Shown here piece after piece: positions 1 through 5,435 of a stretch of DNA of 5,435 nucleotides. The position numbers were made by a program, and so were the translations under genes. The notes under the pieces were generated by a model. The model was not told the origin of the DNA. It saw only the letters and a list, made by a program, of their open reading frames with translations, and did not search any database. Within the stretch, counting starts at the first letter, position 1. Each line of letters opens with the position of its first letter. Source of the DNA: Betaproteobacteria bacterium (lineage in GTDB: Bacteria; Pseudomonadota; Gammaproteobacteria; Burkholderiales; SG8-41); assembly GCA_029883965.1 (NCBI GenBank), contig JAOUIN010000162.1, positions 1 through 5,435 on the forward strand, read 5' to 3'.

Positions 1-26
1 AGGATAACGCTAGTGCAAGGCCGGTC

Positions 27-56
27 ATGCTAACCTCCGCCATTCCGGCCAGTCAA
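27..56 (-). promoter_or_regulatory. Candidate leftward sigma-70 promoter
   Basis: On the minus strand a -35 element TTGACT (51-56, five of six consensus bases) lies 18 bp from a -10 element TAGCAT (27-32, four of six). Transcription would begin near position 20 and run out of the window to the left, toward a gene that cannot be seen. The match is moderate and could be chance. Its position next to the tandem repeat and upstream of a regulator gene is the main reason to list it. Confidence 0.3.
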
Positions 57-74
57 CTATATGACCTATATGAA
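57..74. repeat. Tandem 9-bp direct repeat, possible operator
   Basis: CTATATGAC is followed at once by CTATATGAA, so eight of nine bases repeat exactly with a 9-bp period. The repeat lies 55 bp upstream of the preferred GntR start and just outside the -35 element of the candidate leftward promoter. It is AT-rich against a GC-rich background. A regulator-binding role is an inference; GntR-family operators are more often inverted repeats. Confidence 0.4.
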
Positions 75-128
75 TTTGCGACCCGCATGCTAGACTGCAC
101 GTCGCTGCAAAAGGTCGCCGCCGCCCCG

Positions 129-884
129 ATGACTGATACGCTCACCCCAAGCACCCTGACTGCCGCGCCCTTGTACCGCGAGGTGCAATTGCGTATTACG
201 CGTGCACTGGCTGCCGGCCACTGGAAACCGGGTGAGGCCATACCCAGCGAGTCGCGACTCGCCCGGGAATTCAACGTGTCGATCGGCACCATCCGCCGGG
301 CCATCGATGAACTCGTTGCCGGACGCATACTCGTGCGCCAGCAGGGTCGCGGCACCTTCGTTGCAACCCACACCGAAGATCGCACACTATTCTACTTTTT
401 TCATATCGTCGGCAAGGACGGCAGCCAGGAGTTTCCGGTGTCCGAACTGCTGTCATTCCGCAAGGAGCGCGCCGATGCCGGTGACGAATCGCAACTGGGC
501 ATCACCCGCGGCAGCCGCGTTGCGCGTGTGCGCAACCTTCTAACGCTCGCAGGCAAGCCGGTGGTGCTGGACGACATCACGGTATCAACGGAACGCTTTG
601 CGGGTATCGATGAAGATACCTTCCGCAAGCGCCAGGGAACCATCTACGGCCTGTATCAGGCGCGGTACGGCGTCAACGTGGTGCGAATCAGCGAACGTCT
701 GTCAGCGGCGCACCCGCCGGCGGAAATCGCGACCCTCCTCGGCATGCGCGTCAACCAGCCGGCCATGCAAATCCGGCGCGTCGCCTATACCTACAACGAT
801 TCCCCGGTCGAGTACCGGCAAAGCTGGATCAATACCGCAGATCACGAATACCTCAGCGATCTGTGGAAAACTGCTGCCAGCTAG
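129..884 (+). CDS. GntR-family transcriptional regulator with UTRA ligand-binding domain
   Basis: This is a cytoplasmic one-component regulator of 251 residues, the usual size for the HutC-like (UTRA) branch of the GntR family. Residues about 15-80 form the winged helix-turn-helix: LYREVQLRI, then the hallmark PGEAIPSESRLAREF, the recognition region TIRRAIDEL and the wing QQGRGTFVA. Residues about 100-245 match a UTRA domain, the chorismate-lyase-like fold that binds a small effector; SPVEYRQSW near residues 225-233 is the typical closing strand. I chose the ATG at 129 over the in-frame ATG at 27 because of protein length and codon use; only a weak AAAAGG (109-114) lies upstream, at 14 bases. 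The effector and target genes cannot be told from this window. The gene converges with the TPR gene, so its likely target is itself or a gene to the left. Family is near certain; start is less so. Confidence 0.9.
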   Translation: MTDTLTPSTLTAAPLYREVQLRITRALAAGHWKPGEAIPSESRLAREFNVSIGTIRRAIDELVAGRILVRQQGRGTFVATHTEDRTLFYFFHIVGKDGSQEFPVSELLSFRKERADAGDESQLGITRGSRVARVRNLLTLAGKPVVLDDITVSTERFAGIDEDTFRKRQGTIYGLYQARYGVNVVRISERLSAAHPPAEIATLLGMRVNQPAMQIRRVAYTYNDSPVEYRQSWINTADHEYLSDLWKTAAS

Positions 885-893
885 CGGTTATTT

Positions 894-2579
894 TCAGAAC
901 CCGAGTTCACGCCGCGCAATCGCGATCTGGACCGGGTCACGGGCATTCTTCAGCACCCATTCGAACTGCGTGCGCGCGTCACTCAGCAAGCCGGCCCGCG
1001 CCAGATTCAGTCCCGCCTGCAAGCGCGCTTCCGCCGCTGCGGCATCAGGACCCGATGCACGTTGCGCAGCACGCAGATAGTAATCTGCCGCCAGCAACGG
1101 CTGCTTGCGCGACTCATGCAGGCGCGCAATGCCCGCCAGAACAACCCGTGCCTGCGCAGCGTCGGCGTACAGCAGCGCATGCTCGAACAGGATCTGCGCA
1201 CCGTCGTGCTGGCCGTGATCGCCGAACTGTTGCGCAAGCACGATCCACGCCGGTAACTGCGCCTGGGGTATCACCGCCTTGGCCGTCGTCAGCTGCCGCG
1301 CAATGTCAGCGGCCACGCTGGCGCGCCCCGCGCGCAGCGCCAATGCGGCCAACTGCAGATTCCAATCAGTCGCTGACGTTCCTGCCGGAGCCGGCAAGCC
1401 CAGCCAGAAACGCAGGGCTTGTTCATGCTCGGCCACGCCTTCCGCAAGGGCCCCCAGCGTATGTCGCGTCGCTGCCGACAGCGCCACCGGGTCGCCCGGC
1501 CCTTCCGCGTAAAGCCGCAGCGCCGCGCGCGACAGTTTCGCCTTGGCAAACGCTGCCGCAAGCTGCTCCTGCGCCTGCTGCCTTTCCGTCTGGCCGCGGG
1601 CATGGCGCGCGAGATAGGCAAAATAGGCCCGGGCGATCACCGGGGCACGATCGCGCCCGCGCATTGCAAATTCCATCCAGTTCAGGTCATCACCAGCCAG
1701 TAACTGATGGGAGTTGGCCGCTTCGCGCGCGTAGCTGATATAGCTTTCCCACAGCGCCTTGGCATCGGCGACAGGAGCTTTCTTCACGTCCAGCAGATGC
1801 TCCAGCGCTTCGATGCGCAATTCGCCGGACTTCAGGCGCTCGCCAGCGTCCAGCAGCACCCGCCACCACAGCGGATCCGCATTGCGTGCAAACCCCGCAC
1901 GCGCCTGGGTTGCAGCTTCCTGTGGCACGATCAAGCCCGTGTGCAACCGCAATCGCAGCTTTGCGGCACCACGTTCCTCGAGCAGCGCCAGCCATGAAAC
2001 AGCTTCCTTGGTCTTGCCTGAATCCAGCAGACCGTTGACGAACCCGGCAGCGGTTTCCGCATCCAGGGGACGGTAATCCTGCTGAAAACGCAGCATGCTG
2101 CGATAAGCATCGTCACCGTGAGCATCGCGCACCTGGCTGCGAATGACCAGCAACCGGAGTTCACGTGCCTGCGTCGCACTGCCGTCGGGCGCCCATAATG
2201 CGCGGCCGGCATGTTCGCGGGCTGTGCCGCCCTGTCCGAGTTCCAGCGCAGACTGCGCGGCCAGGATATGCACGTCCGTACGCGATTTCATATTTACACC
2301 TGCAGGCAGCACGGCAACCCGCTTGAGCACATCCTCATGTCGATCCGCTGCGGCAAGCAGCTGCAATCGCAAAAGCTCCCAGTCCGCCCAGCGCGGCGCG
2401 CCAGTATCAGCCGGTTGCAACGTATCTATGCGGTGCAGCGCGAGCTGCACTGCGCCGGTCCGGGCGAGACTGCGGGTCGATTCCAGTCCGTCAGCGCCCG
2501 CCGCAGCGCCCGCATTGGGCAGCACCAGCAGACACGTCAGCACAAGCGCTGCTGCAGTGAAGTGTCGCAATTCCGTCAT
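894..2579 (-). CDS. Exported TPR-like helical repeat protein of unknown function
   Basis: The protein has 561 residues. Its N-terminus is a classic Sec signal peptide: MTELRHF, a hydrophobic core at residues 9-20 (AAALVLTCLLVL), and a likely cut after AAA near residue 27. The cysteine at 16 lacks a good lipobox, so a soluble periplasmic protein is more likely than a lipoprotein. The rest is alanine- and leucine-rich and appears all-helical. TPR-like helix pairs are clearest at about 441-545, for example AWIVLAQQFGDHGQHDGAQILFEHAL (positions 444 onward, part shown) and the pairs around YYLRAAQRA and FEWVLKNA; weaker repeats seem to fill the N-terminal half. Such proteins usually act as protein-binding scaffolds. 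The frame is open back to 2672, but that would run through the rplS terminator and put about 31 residues before the signal peptide, so I start at 2579. No Shine-Dalgarno precedes this ATG. No specific family is recognised. Confidence 0.85.
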   Translation of the reverse strand: MTELRHFTAAALVLTCLLVLPNAGAAAGADGLESTRSLARTGAVQLALHRIDTLQPADTGAPRWADWELLRLQLLAAADRHEDVLKRVAVLPAGVNMKSRTDVHILAAQSALELGQGGTAREHAGRALWAPDGSATQARELRLLVIRSQVRDAHGDDAYRSMLRFQQDYRPLDAETAAGFVNGLLDSGKTKEAVSWLALLEERGAAKLRLRLHTGLIVPQEAATQARAGFARNADPLWWRVLLDAGERLKSGELRIEALEHLLDVKKAPVADAKALWESYISYAREAANSHQLLAGDDLNWMEFAMRGRDRAPVIARAYFAYLARHARGQTERQQAQEQLAAAFAKAKLSRAALRLYAEGPGDPVALSAATRHTLGALAEGVAEHEQALRFWLGLPAPAGTSATDWNLQLAALALRAGRASVAADIARQLTTAKAVIPQAQLPAWIVLAQQFGDHGQHDGAQILFEHALLYADAAQARVVLAGIARLHESRKQPLLAADYYLRAAQRASGPDAAAAEARLQAGLNLARAGLLSDARTQFEWVLKNARDPVQIAIARRELGF

Positions 2580-2585
2580 GGGGGC

Positions 2586-2615
2586 ATTGTACTGATTGCT
2601 GCGGATGCATTTCAA
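2586..2615 (-). promoter_or_regulatory. Candidate sigma-70 promoter of the TPR gene, possibly leaderless
   Basis: On the minus strand TTGAAA (2610-2615, five of six bases of the -35 consensus) and TACAAT (2586-2591, five of six of the -10 consensus) are separated by 18 bp. The element lies between the rplS terminator and the TPR start. Only six bases separate the -10 from the ATG, so the expected start of transcription falls on or next to the A of the start codon at 2579. Confidence 0.6.
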
Positions 2616-2631
2616 AACAACGACAAACTCG

Positions 2632-2662
2632 CACAAAGAAAAAGGCGGCCGCAGCCGCCTTT
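2632..2662 (-). terminator. Rho-independent terminator of the rpsP-rimM-trmD-rplS operon
   Basis: A perfect 9-bp stem (AAAGGCGGC with GCCGCCTTT) closes a four-base loop at 2650-2653. Reading leftward, the RNA stem is followed by a U-rich tract (TTTTTCTTT on the minus strand, partly overlapping the stem base). It begins 24 bases after the rplS stop. The plus-strand orientation has only a short T run, so it works best for the leftward operon. Confidence 0.9.
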
Positions 2663-2686
2663 CAGAAAACAACCTGGGCCCGCCCC

Positions 2687-3109
2687 TTACTTCTCGGCAG
2701 GCACCGCCGCGTCCGTCTCGGCTTCCGCCTGGACATCTACACCGACTGCGGCCGTGTATGTCAGCTTTTCCTTGATGCGCGCCGCCTTGCCCGACAGGCC
2801 GCGCAGGTAATACAGTTTGGCACGGCCTACGTCACCGCGGCGCTTGACGTCAATGCTGGCGATCGCCGGCGAATAAGTCTGGAAAGTCCGCTCAACACCT
2901 TCGCCGGACGAAATTTTCCGCACGATGAACGACGAGTTCAGGCCGCGGTTACGACGGGCTATGACCACCCCTTCGTAAGCCTGCACCCGCTTGCGTTCAC
3001 CCTCGACAACGTTGACGTTCACGACGACTGTGTCGCCGGGAACGAAATCCGGGGTCTTGCGGCCCAGACGTTTGATCTCTTCCTGCTCCAGCTGCTGTAT
3101 CACGTTCAT
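2687..3109 (-). CDS. rplS: 50S ribosomal protein L19
   Basis: L19 sits at the 30S-50S interface of the ribosome and contributes to an intersubunit bridge. The 140-residue product shows the full family core at residues 1-116: MNVIQQLEQEEIKRL, PGDTVVVNVNVVEG, RVQAYEGVVIARRNRGLNSS, FIVRKISSGEGVERTFQTYSP and AKLYYLRGLSGKAARIKEKL. The usual length is about 115-130, and here a 24-residue tail rich in alanine and acidic residues (117-140) follows the core. The ATG at 3109 is chosen because GAGGGAG lies six bases upstream (3116-3122); an in-frame TTG at 3124 would place that Shine-Dalgarno inside the gene. It is the last gene of the operon, 59 bases after trmD. Confidence 0.97.
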   Translation of the reverse strand: MNVIQQLEQEEIKRLGRKTPDFVPGDTVVVNVNVVEGERKRVQAYEGVVIARRNRGLNSSFIVRKISSGEGVERTFQTYSPAIASIDVKRRGDVGRAKLYYLRGLSGKAARIKEKLTYTAAVGVDVQAEAETDAAVPAEK

Positions 3110-3115
3110 TTCAAA

Positions 3116-3122
3116 CTCCCTC
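3116..3122 (-). promoter_or_regulatory. Strong Shine-Dalgarno of rplS
   Basis: GAGGGAG on the minus strand ends six bases before the ATG at 3109. It fixes the rplS start and is much stronger than anything before rimM or trmD, which fits higher translation of L19 than of its upstream neighbours. Confidence 0.8.
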
Positions 3123-3168
3123 AAACTTGGTTACGTCCGCCGTCATGGCGTCCGCGGTTAAACCGTTC

Positions 3169-3933
3169 CTAAACTGTTCCTCCAGCCTGCTCTTGACGAT
3201 ACTCGTCGAGCAACTCCTGCTCTTCTGCTGTCAGCGGCCGCTGCTCCAGCAATTGCGGTCGCCGCTGCCAGGTTCGCCCCAGTGCCTGCTTCAGCCGCCA
3301 TCGCGCAATCGCCGCGTGGTTGCCCGACAACAATACTGCCGGCACTCCTTCGCCCTCGTAGACTTCCGGCCTTGTGTAATGCGGGCAATCCAGCAATCCA
3401 TTCACAAACGAATCCTGGTTTGCCGATTCCGCATCACCCAGCGCACCGGGCAACTGCCGCACGATCGCATCCATCAACACCATTGCGGCCAACTCGCCAC
3501 CGCTCAACACGTAATCGCCGATCGACACTTCCTCGACAATCTCGCGTTCGATCAATCGTTCATCAACACCTTCATAACGCCCTGCCAGCAAAACCAGCCC
3601 AGGCTCACGCGTCAACTCAACTACTTTCGCATGGTCAAGCAACCGGCCTTGCGGCGTCAGGTGCACAACCCGCGGCTTTTCCACCCCGGCGCTTTTCTGC
3701 CGCTGGCAAGCCGCCCGCAGCGCCTTGCCCAGCGGTTCGGCCATCATCACCATGCCGGGACCGCCGCCATACGGCCGGTCGTCCACGGTACGATGAACAT
3801 TGACCGCAAAATCCCGCGGATTCCACGCTACAAACTGATACAGCCCGCGCTCACGGGCGCGTCCAGTGACTCCCAGTTCTGTCACTGCGTCGAACATGGC
3901 CGGAAACAGCGTGACGACGTCGAACTGCAGCAT
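3169..3933 (-). CDS. trmD: tRNA (guanine37-N1)-methyltransferase TrmD
   Basis: TrmD transfers a methyl group from S-adenosylmethionine to N1 of G37 in tRNAs with a G at 36, which prevents +1 frameshifting. The 254-residue product equals the family length (255 in E. coli). It has the SPOUT trefoil-knot signatures: TVDDRPYGGGPGMVMM (49-64), LTPQGRLLD (92-100), LAGRYEGVDERLIE (116-129) and SIGDYVLSGGELAAM (137-151) for the cofactor pocket, then QDSFVNGLLDCPHYTRPE (173-190). The residues aligned with the catalytic pair of E. coli, Arg154 and Asp169, are present as Arg159 and Asp174. The C-terminal tRNA-binding helices (LLSGNHAAIARWRLKQALGR onward) are complete. The ATG at 3933 overlaps the rimM stop as TGATG, suggesting translational coupling; an upstream in-frame TTG at 3951 is less likely. 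Confidence 0.98.
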   Translation of the reverse strand: MLQFDVVTLFPAMFDAVTELGVTGRARERGLYQFVAWNPRDFAVNVHRTVDDRPYGGGPGMVMMAEPLGKALRAACQRQKSAGVEKPRVVHLTPQGRLLDHAKVVELTREPGLVLLAGRYEGVDERLIEREIVEEVSIGDYVLSGGELAAMVLMDAIVRQLPGALGDAESANQDSFVNGLLDCPHYTRPEVYEGEGVPAVLLSGNHAAIARWRLKQALGRTWQRRPQLLEQRPLTAEEQELLDEYRQEQAGGTV

Positions 3934-4457
3934 CAGTAATCCATGCCCCAATCGACGGTGATCATGCCGCCTGCCGCATCGACCTTCAAAATCACCGGTG
4001 CGACATAAGGCAGCAGTCGTTCGCGCCCGCCTTTTTCCTGTTCTGCAACCACTAGCACATCGTTTGCGCCGGTTTCGAACACCCGGGACACCGTCCCGAG
4101 CACTTCTCCGGACACATTAACCACTTTCAGGCCGATCAAATCAGCCCAATAAATCTCATCTGCAGCAGGCGCCGGAAAATCATCTCGCGATACCGCTATG
4201 CGCATACCCTGCAGCGCGGCTGCCTGCTCCCGGTCCGCTATGCCTTCCAGCTTCGCAACCACAGTGGCGCCATGCACTTTCGCCGATTCCACCGACCTGC
4301 TCTGCCAAGTCCCGTCCAGTCCCAGCTGCCACAACGGGAAGTCCAGCAAATCACCCTGCTGCCGTGTAAAGGGCTGAACCTTGATCCAACCCTTGATTCC
4401 ATAGGGCGCGACCACGCGCCCCATCGTCACCAGCCGCTCAGGCGGCTTTCTGCTCAC
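3933..4457 (-). CDS. rimM: Ribosome maturation factor RimM
   Basis: RimM binds ribosomal protein S19 and helps assemble the head (16S 3' domain) of the 30S subunit in the cytoplasm. The product has 174 residues, normal for the family. The N-terminal RimM domain shows MGRVVAPYGIKGWIKVQPFT (12-31), the C-terminal PRC-barrel starts at about IYWADLIGLKV (102-112) and includes ETGANDVLVV (128-137), RLLPYVAPVILKVD (147-160) and the closing ITVDW (166-170). The start is a GTG at 4457, which overlaps the end of rpsP by 20 bases and has AGG a few bases upstream. Starts at GTG 4430 or ATG 4424 would leave little or nothing before the first beta strand. All candidate starts lie beside a hairpin at 4432-4447. 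Confidence 0.95.
   Translation of the reverse strand: MSRKPPERLVTMGRVVAPYGIKGWIKVQPFTRQQGDLLDFPLWQLGLDGTWQSRSVESAKVHGATVVAKLEGIADREQAAALQGMRIAVSRDDFPAPAADEIYWADLIGLKVVNVSGEVLGTVSRVFETGANDVLVVAEQEKGGRERLLPYVAPVILKVDAAGGMITVDWGMDY
4432..4447 (-). promoter_or_regulatory. Hairpin at the rpsP stop and rimM start
   Basis: AGCCGC and GCGGCT form a perfect 6-bp GC-rich stem around a four-base loop, CTGA in the mRNA sense. The loop contains the rpsP stop codon TGA (4438-4440), and the whole hairpin lies within the first codons of rimM if GTG 4457 is its start. No U tract follows, so it is not a terminator. A role in lowering rimM translation relative to rpsP is an inference. Confidence 0.45.
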
Positions 4458-4692
4458 CAGCCTGCTTGACGAGCCGGGTCACGGTGTCCGAAAGTAAAGC
4501 ACCTTTGCCTTGCCAGAAAGCCAGGCGTTCACGATTGATGCGCAGACGCTCGCGACCTTCGGGCGCCTTGGGGTCGTAAAATCCCAAGCGCTCAATGAAA
4601 CGCCCGTCGCGCGGGAAGCGCGAGTCGGCAACAACGAAATTGAAGAACGGACGCTTTTTTGCGCCACCACGAGCTAAGCGGATAACAACCAT
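4438..4692 (-). CDS. rpsP: 30S ribosomal protein S16
   Basis: S16 binds 16S rRNA in the body of the 30S subunit and is needed early in assembly. The product has 84 residues, the usual length. Family signatures are MVVIRLARGGAKKRPFF (1-17), VVADSRFPRDGRFIERLGFYDP (20-41, the most conserved block) and the helical RINRERLAFWQGKGALLSDTV (51-71, approximate), ending in LVKQAGEQKAA. The ATG at 4692 has GGGA seven bases upstream (4700-4703). It is the first gene of the operon in this window. In many Proteobacteria ffh lies upstream of rpsP, but here the next gene is a divergent nitroreductase. Confidence 0.97.
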   Translation of the reverse strand: MVVIRLARGGAKKRPFFNFVVADSRFPRDGRFIERLGFYDPKAPEGRERLRINRERLAFWQGKGALLSDTVTRLVKQAGEQKAA

Positions 4693-4731
4693 GAGGTATT
4701 CCCGGCGACTGAAAATAGTCGAAAGGGTCGG

Positions 4732-4761
4732 ATTTTACGCTATTTTTTCCGGCAGACGCAA
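4732..4761 (-). promoter_or_regulatory. Candidate sigma-70 promoter of the rpsP operon
   Basis: On the minus strand TTGCGT (4756-4761) and TAAAAT (4732-4737, five of six bases of the -10 consensus) are 18 bp apart, with an A-rich spacer. Transcription would start near 4725 and leave a leader of about 33 bases before rpsP. The -35 is only a partial match. The site lies in the sole gap upstream of the operon, so a promoter is expected here. Confidence 0.6.
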
Positions 4762-4770
4762 CTGATCACT

Positions 4771-4791
4771 GTCACCATGCGCAATTGTGAC
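4771..4791. repeat. Imperfect 21-bp palindrome, possible operator
   Basis: The arms GTCAC (4771-4775) and GTGAC (4787-4791) are perfectly inverted around 11 bp, and inner AT pairs (4777-4778 and 4784-4785) extend the symmetry to 14 of 21 positions. It lies nine bp upstream of the candidate rpsP -35 and 56 bp upstream of the nitroreductase ATG, where a dimeric regulator of either gene could bind. No known consensus is recognised. Confidence 0.35.
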
Positions 4792-4836
4792 GGCATCAGA
4801 ACCCGAGCTCAGAAATTTAAATAACATGTTGTTTTT

Positions 4837-4842
4837 AAAGGA
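4837..4842 (+). promoter_or_regulatory. Shine-Dalgarno of the nitroreductase gene
   Basis: AAAGGA ends five bases before the ATG at 4848 and lies in an AT-rich stretch. It fixes the start even though the protein has a longer N-terminus than NfsA. Confidence 0.8.
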
Positions 4843-4847
4843 ATATC

Positions 4848-5435
4848 ATGAATTCAGCGCAAGAACCTTCGACCGACCGCATCAACGCCGCATTGCGTAC
4901 CCGCTACGGCACCGGTTTTACGGTGGCACAAAACCAGGCCGGACTCGACACGCTCACCGAGATCGCAGAACACCGTTCAATCCGCCGCTACACAGCGGAT
5001 CCGGTGACTCCGGAACTGCTGCGCCTGCTGTTTGCCTGCGCCCTGTCGGCGCCGACCAAGAGCGACCTGCAGCAGGCTGACATCATTCACGTCATCGACA
5101 GCGGCAAACGCGAGCGCATCGCAGCCGCGATTCCGGACATGGCATGGATCCTGGATGCCCCGGTATTTCTGGTGTTCTGCGGAAACAATCGCCGCATTCG
5201 CAAAATCGGTGAATGGCGCGGCAAACCTTTCGTCAACGAACACCTGGACCACTTCATGAATGCGGCGGTGGATGCCGGCATCGCGATGATGAATTTCATC
5301 CGTGCTGCTGAAGCGGCCGGTCTGGGCACCTGCCCGATCAGCGCCATACGAAATGCAGTGGATGTCACCAGTCGCGAGCTCGAATTGCCGGAAGGCGTGT
5401 TTCCGGTCGCGGGTTTGTGCGTCGGCTATCCGGCG
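4848..5435 (+). CDS. NfsA-like FMN-dependent nitroreductase family oxidoreductase (partial, 3' end missing)
   Basis: The first 196 codons are present and the frame is still open at the window edge, so about 50 residues or more are missing. The family uses FMN and NAD(P)H to reduce nitroaromatics, quinones or flavins in the cytoplasm. Residues 41-48, EHRSIRRY, are the phosphate/FMN-binding RSIRxY-type motif of the family, followed by SAPTKSDLQQADII (67-80). The segments GLGTCPISAIRNAVD (158-172) and GLCVGYPA (189-196) align with the corresponding NfsA segments (GLRNN and GLCLGWPA), placing it in the NfsA/Frp group rather than NfsB. An N-terminal extension of about 30 residues precedes the usual start of the domain. 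The start at 4848 is supported by AAAGGA five bases upstream. The true substrate cannot be told from sequence. The gene is divergent from rpsP. Confidence 0.9.
   Translation, partial: MNSAQEPSTDRINAALRTRYGTGFTVAQNQAGLDTLTEIAEHRSIRRYTADPVTPELLRLLFACALSAPTKSDLQQADIIHVIDSGKRERIAAAIPDMAWILDAPVFLVFCGNNRRIRKIGEWRGKPFVNEHLDHFMNAAVDAGIAMMNFIRAAEAAGLGTCPISAIRNAVDVTSRELELPEGVFPVAGLCVGYPA

Larger units (their letters stand above)
1..128. promoter_or_regulatory. Probable intergenic regulatory region upstream of the GntR gene
   Basis: The frame of the GntR gene stays open back to an ATG at 27, but I read this stretch as non-coding. The 34 codons from 27 to 128 use the CTA leucine codon four times, whereas the next 251 codons use it about twice. 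The encoded residues match nothing in GntR proteins, whose helix-turn-helix domain normally starts near the N-terminus. The region also holds a tandem repeat (57-74) and a possible leftward promoter (27-56), which suits a shared control region between the regulator and a divergent gene off the left edge. The alternative is that the ATG at 27 is real: it has AAGG at 17-20, six bases upstream. Confidence 0.5.

Noticed and set aside
27..128. GntR start at the ATG at 27
   Set aside because: Rare CTA codons, no homology to the family and likely regulatory elements argue against it. It is not excluded, since AAGG lies six bases upstream.
863..1738. Long plus-strand open frame (291 codons) antisense to the TPR gene
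   Set aside because: It is proline-, alanine- and arginine-rich with no recognisable domain, lies wholly in another frame of a well-supported gene, and overlaps the end of the GntR gene. Long shadow frames are expected in GC-rich DNA.
2580..2672. Extension of the TPR protein to an upstream ATG at 2672
   Set aside because: The extension would encode the rplS terminator and the candidate promoter and would bury the signal peptide 31 residues in.
3110..3168. Possible L19 leader or terminator between trmD and rplS
   Set aside because: Only short stems are visible (CGGTT/AACCG with a one-base loop, CGCC/GGCG with five), with no U tract and no resemblance to a known leader that I could support.
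3127..3939. Plus-strand open frame of 270 codons opposite trmD
   Set aside because: trmD is unmistakable on the minus strand. The opposite frame has no family features and low-complexity composition.
4787..5080. Plus-strand 97-codon open frame overlapping the nitroreductase start
   Set aside because: It is a shifted frame of the nitroreductase gene, without its own Shine-Dalgarno or family features.

Overview
The window is ordinary, high-GC chromosomal DNA from a proteobacterium. The order rpsP-rimM-trmD-rplS is typical of Proteobacteria. The S16 and L19 sequences, especially the S16 start MVVIRLARGGAKKRPF and the L19 start MNVIQQLEQEE, look most like Betaproteobacteria, although I cannot exclude a gammaproteobacterium. 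The class is an inference from remembered family sequences, not from a search.

Layout, left to right: (1) positions 1-128, a probable intergenic regulatory region with a tandem 9-bp repeat and a possible leftward promoter; (2) positions 129-884 (+), a GntR-family regulator of the UTRA (HutC-like) type; (3) positions 894-2579 (-), a 561-residue exported protein with TPR-like helical repeats, convergent with the regulator and only 9 bp from it; (4) a strong intrinsic terminator at 2632-2662, serving the operon on its right; (5) positions 2687-4692 (-), the four-gene operon rpsP-rimM-trmD-rplS, with a candidate promoter at 4732-4761; (6) a divergent intergenic region with an imperfect palindrome at 4771-4791; (7) positions 4848-5435 (+), the first 196 residues of an NfsA-like nitroreductase cut by the window edge.

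The operon joins ribosome construction with tRNA modification: S16 and L19 are ribosomal proteins, RimM matures the 30S subunit (the 16S 3' domain, with S19), and TrmD makes m1G37 in tRNAs. The junctions are tight: rimM overlaps rpsP if its GTG start is right, and rimM/trmD share a TGATG stop-start. rplS has its own strong Shine-Dalgarno after a 59-nt gap. This fits the known pattern in which the two ribosomal proteins are made in excess of RimM and TrmD.

I found no clear sign of a new multi-gene system, mobile element, CRISPR array, tRNA or rRNA. The points most worth a second look are a probable leaderless promoter in front of the TPR gene, a hairpin centred on the rpsP stop codon, the repeat upstream of the GntR gene, the palindrome between rpsP and the nitroreductase, and the uncharacterised TPR protein itself.
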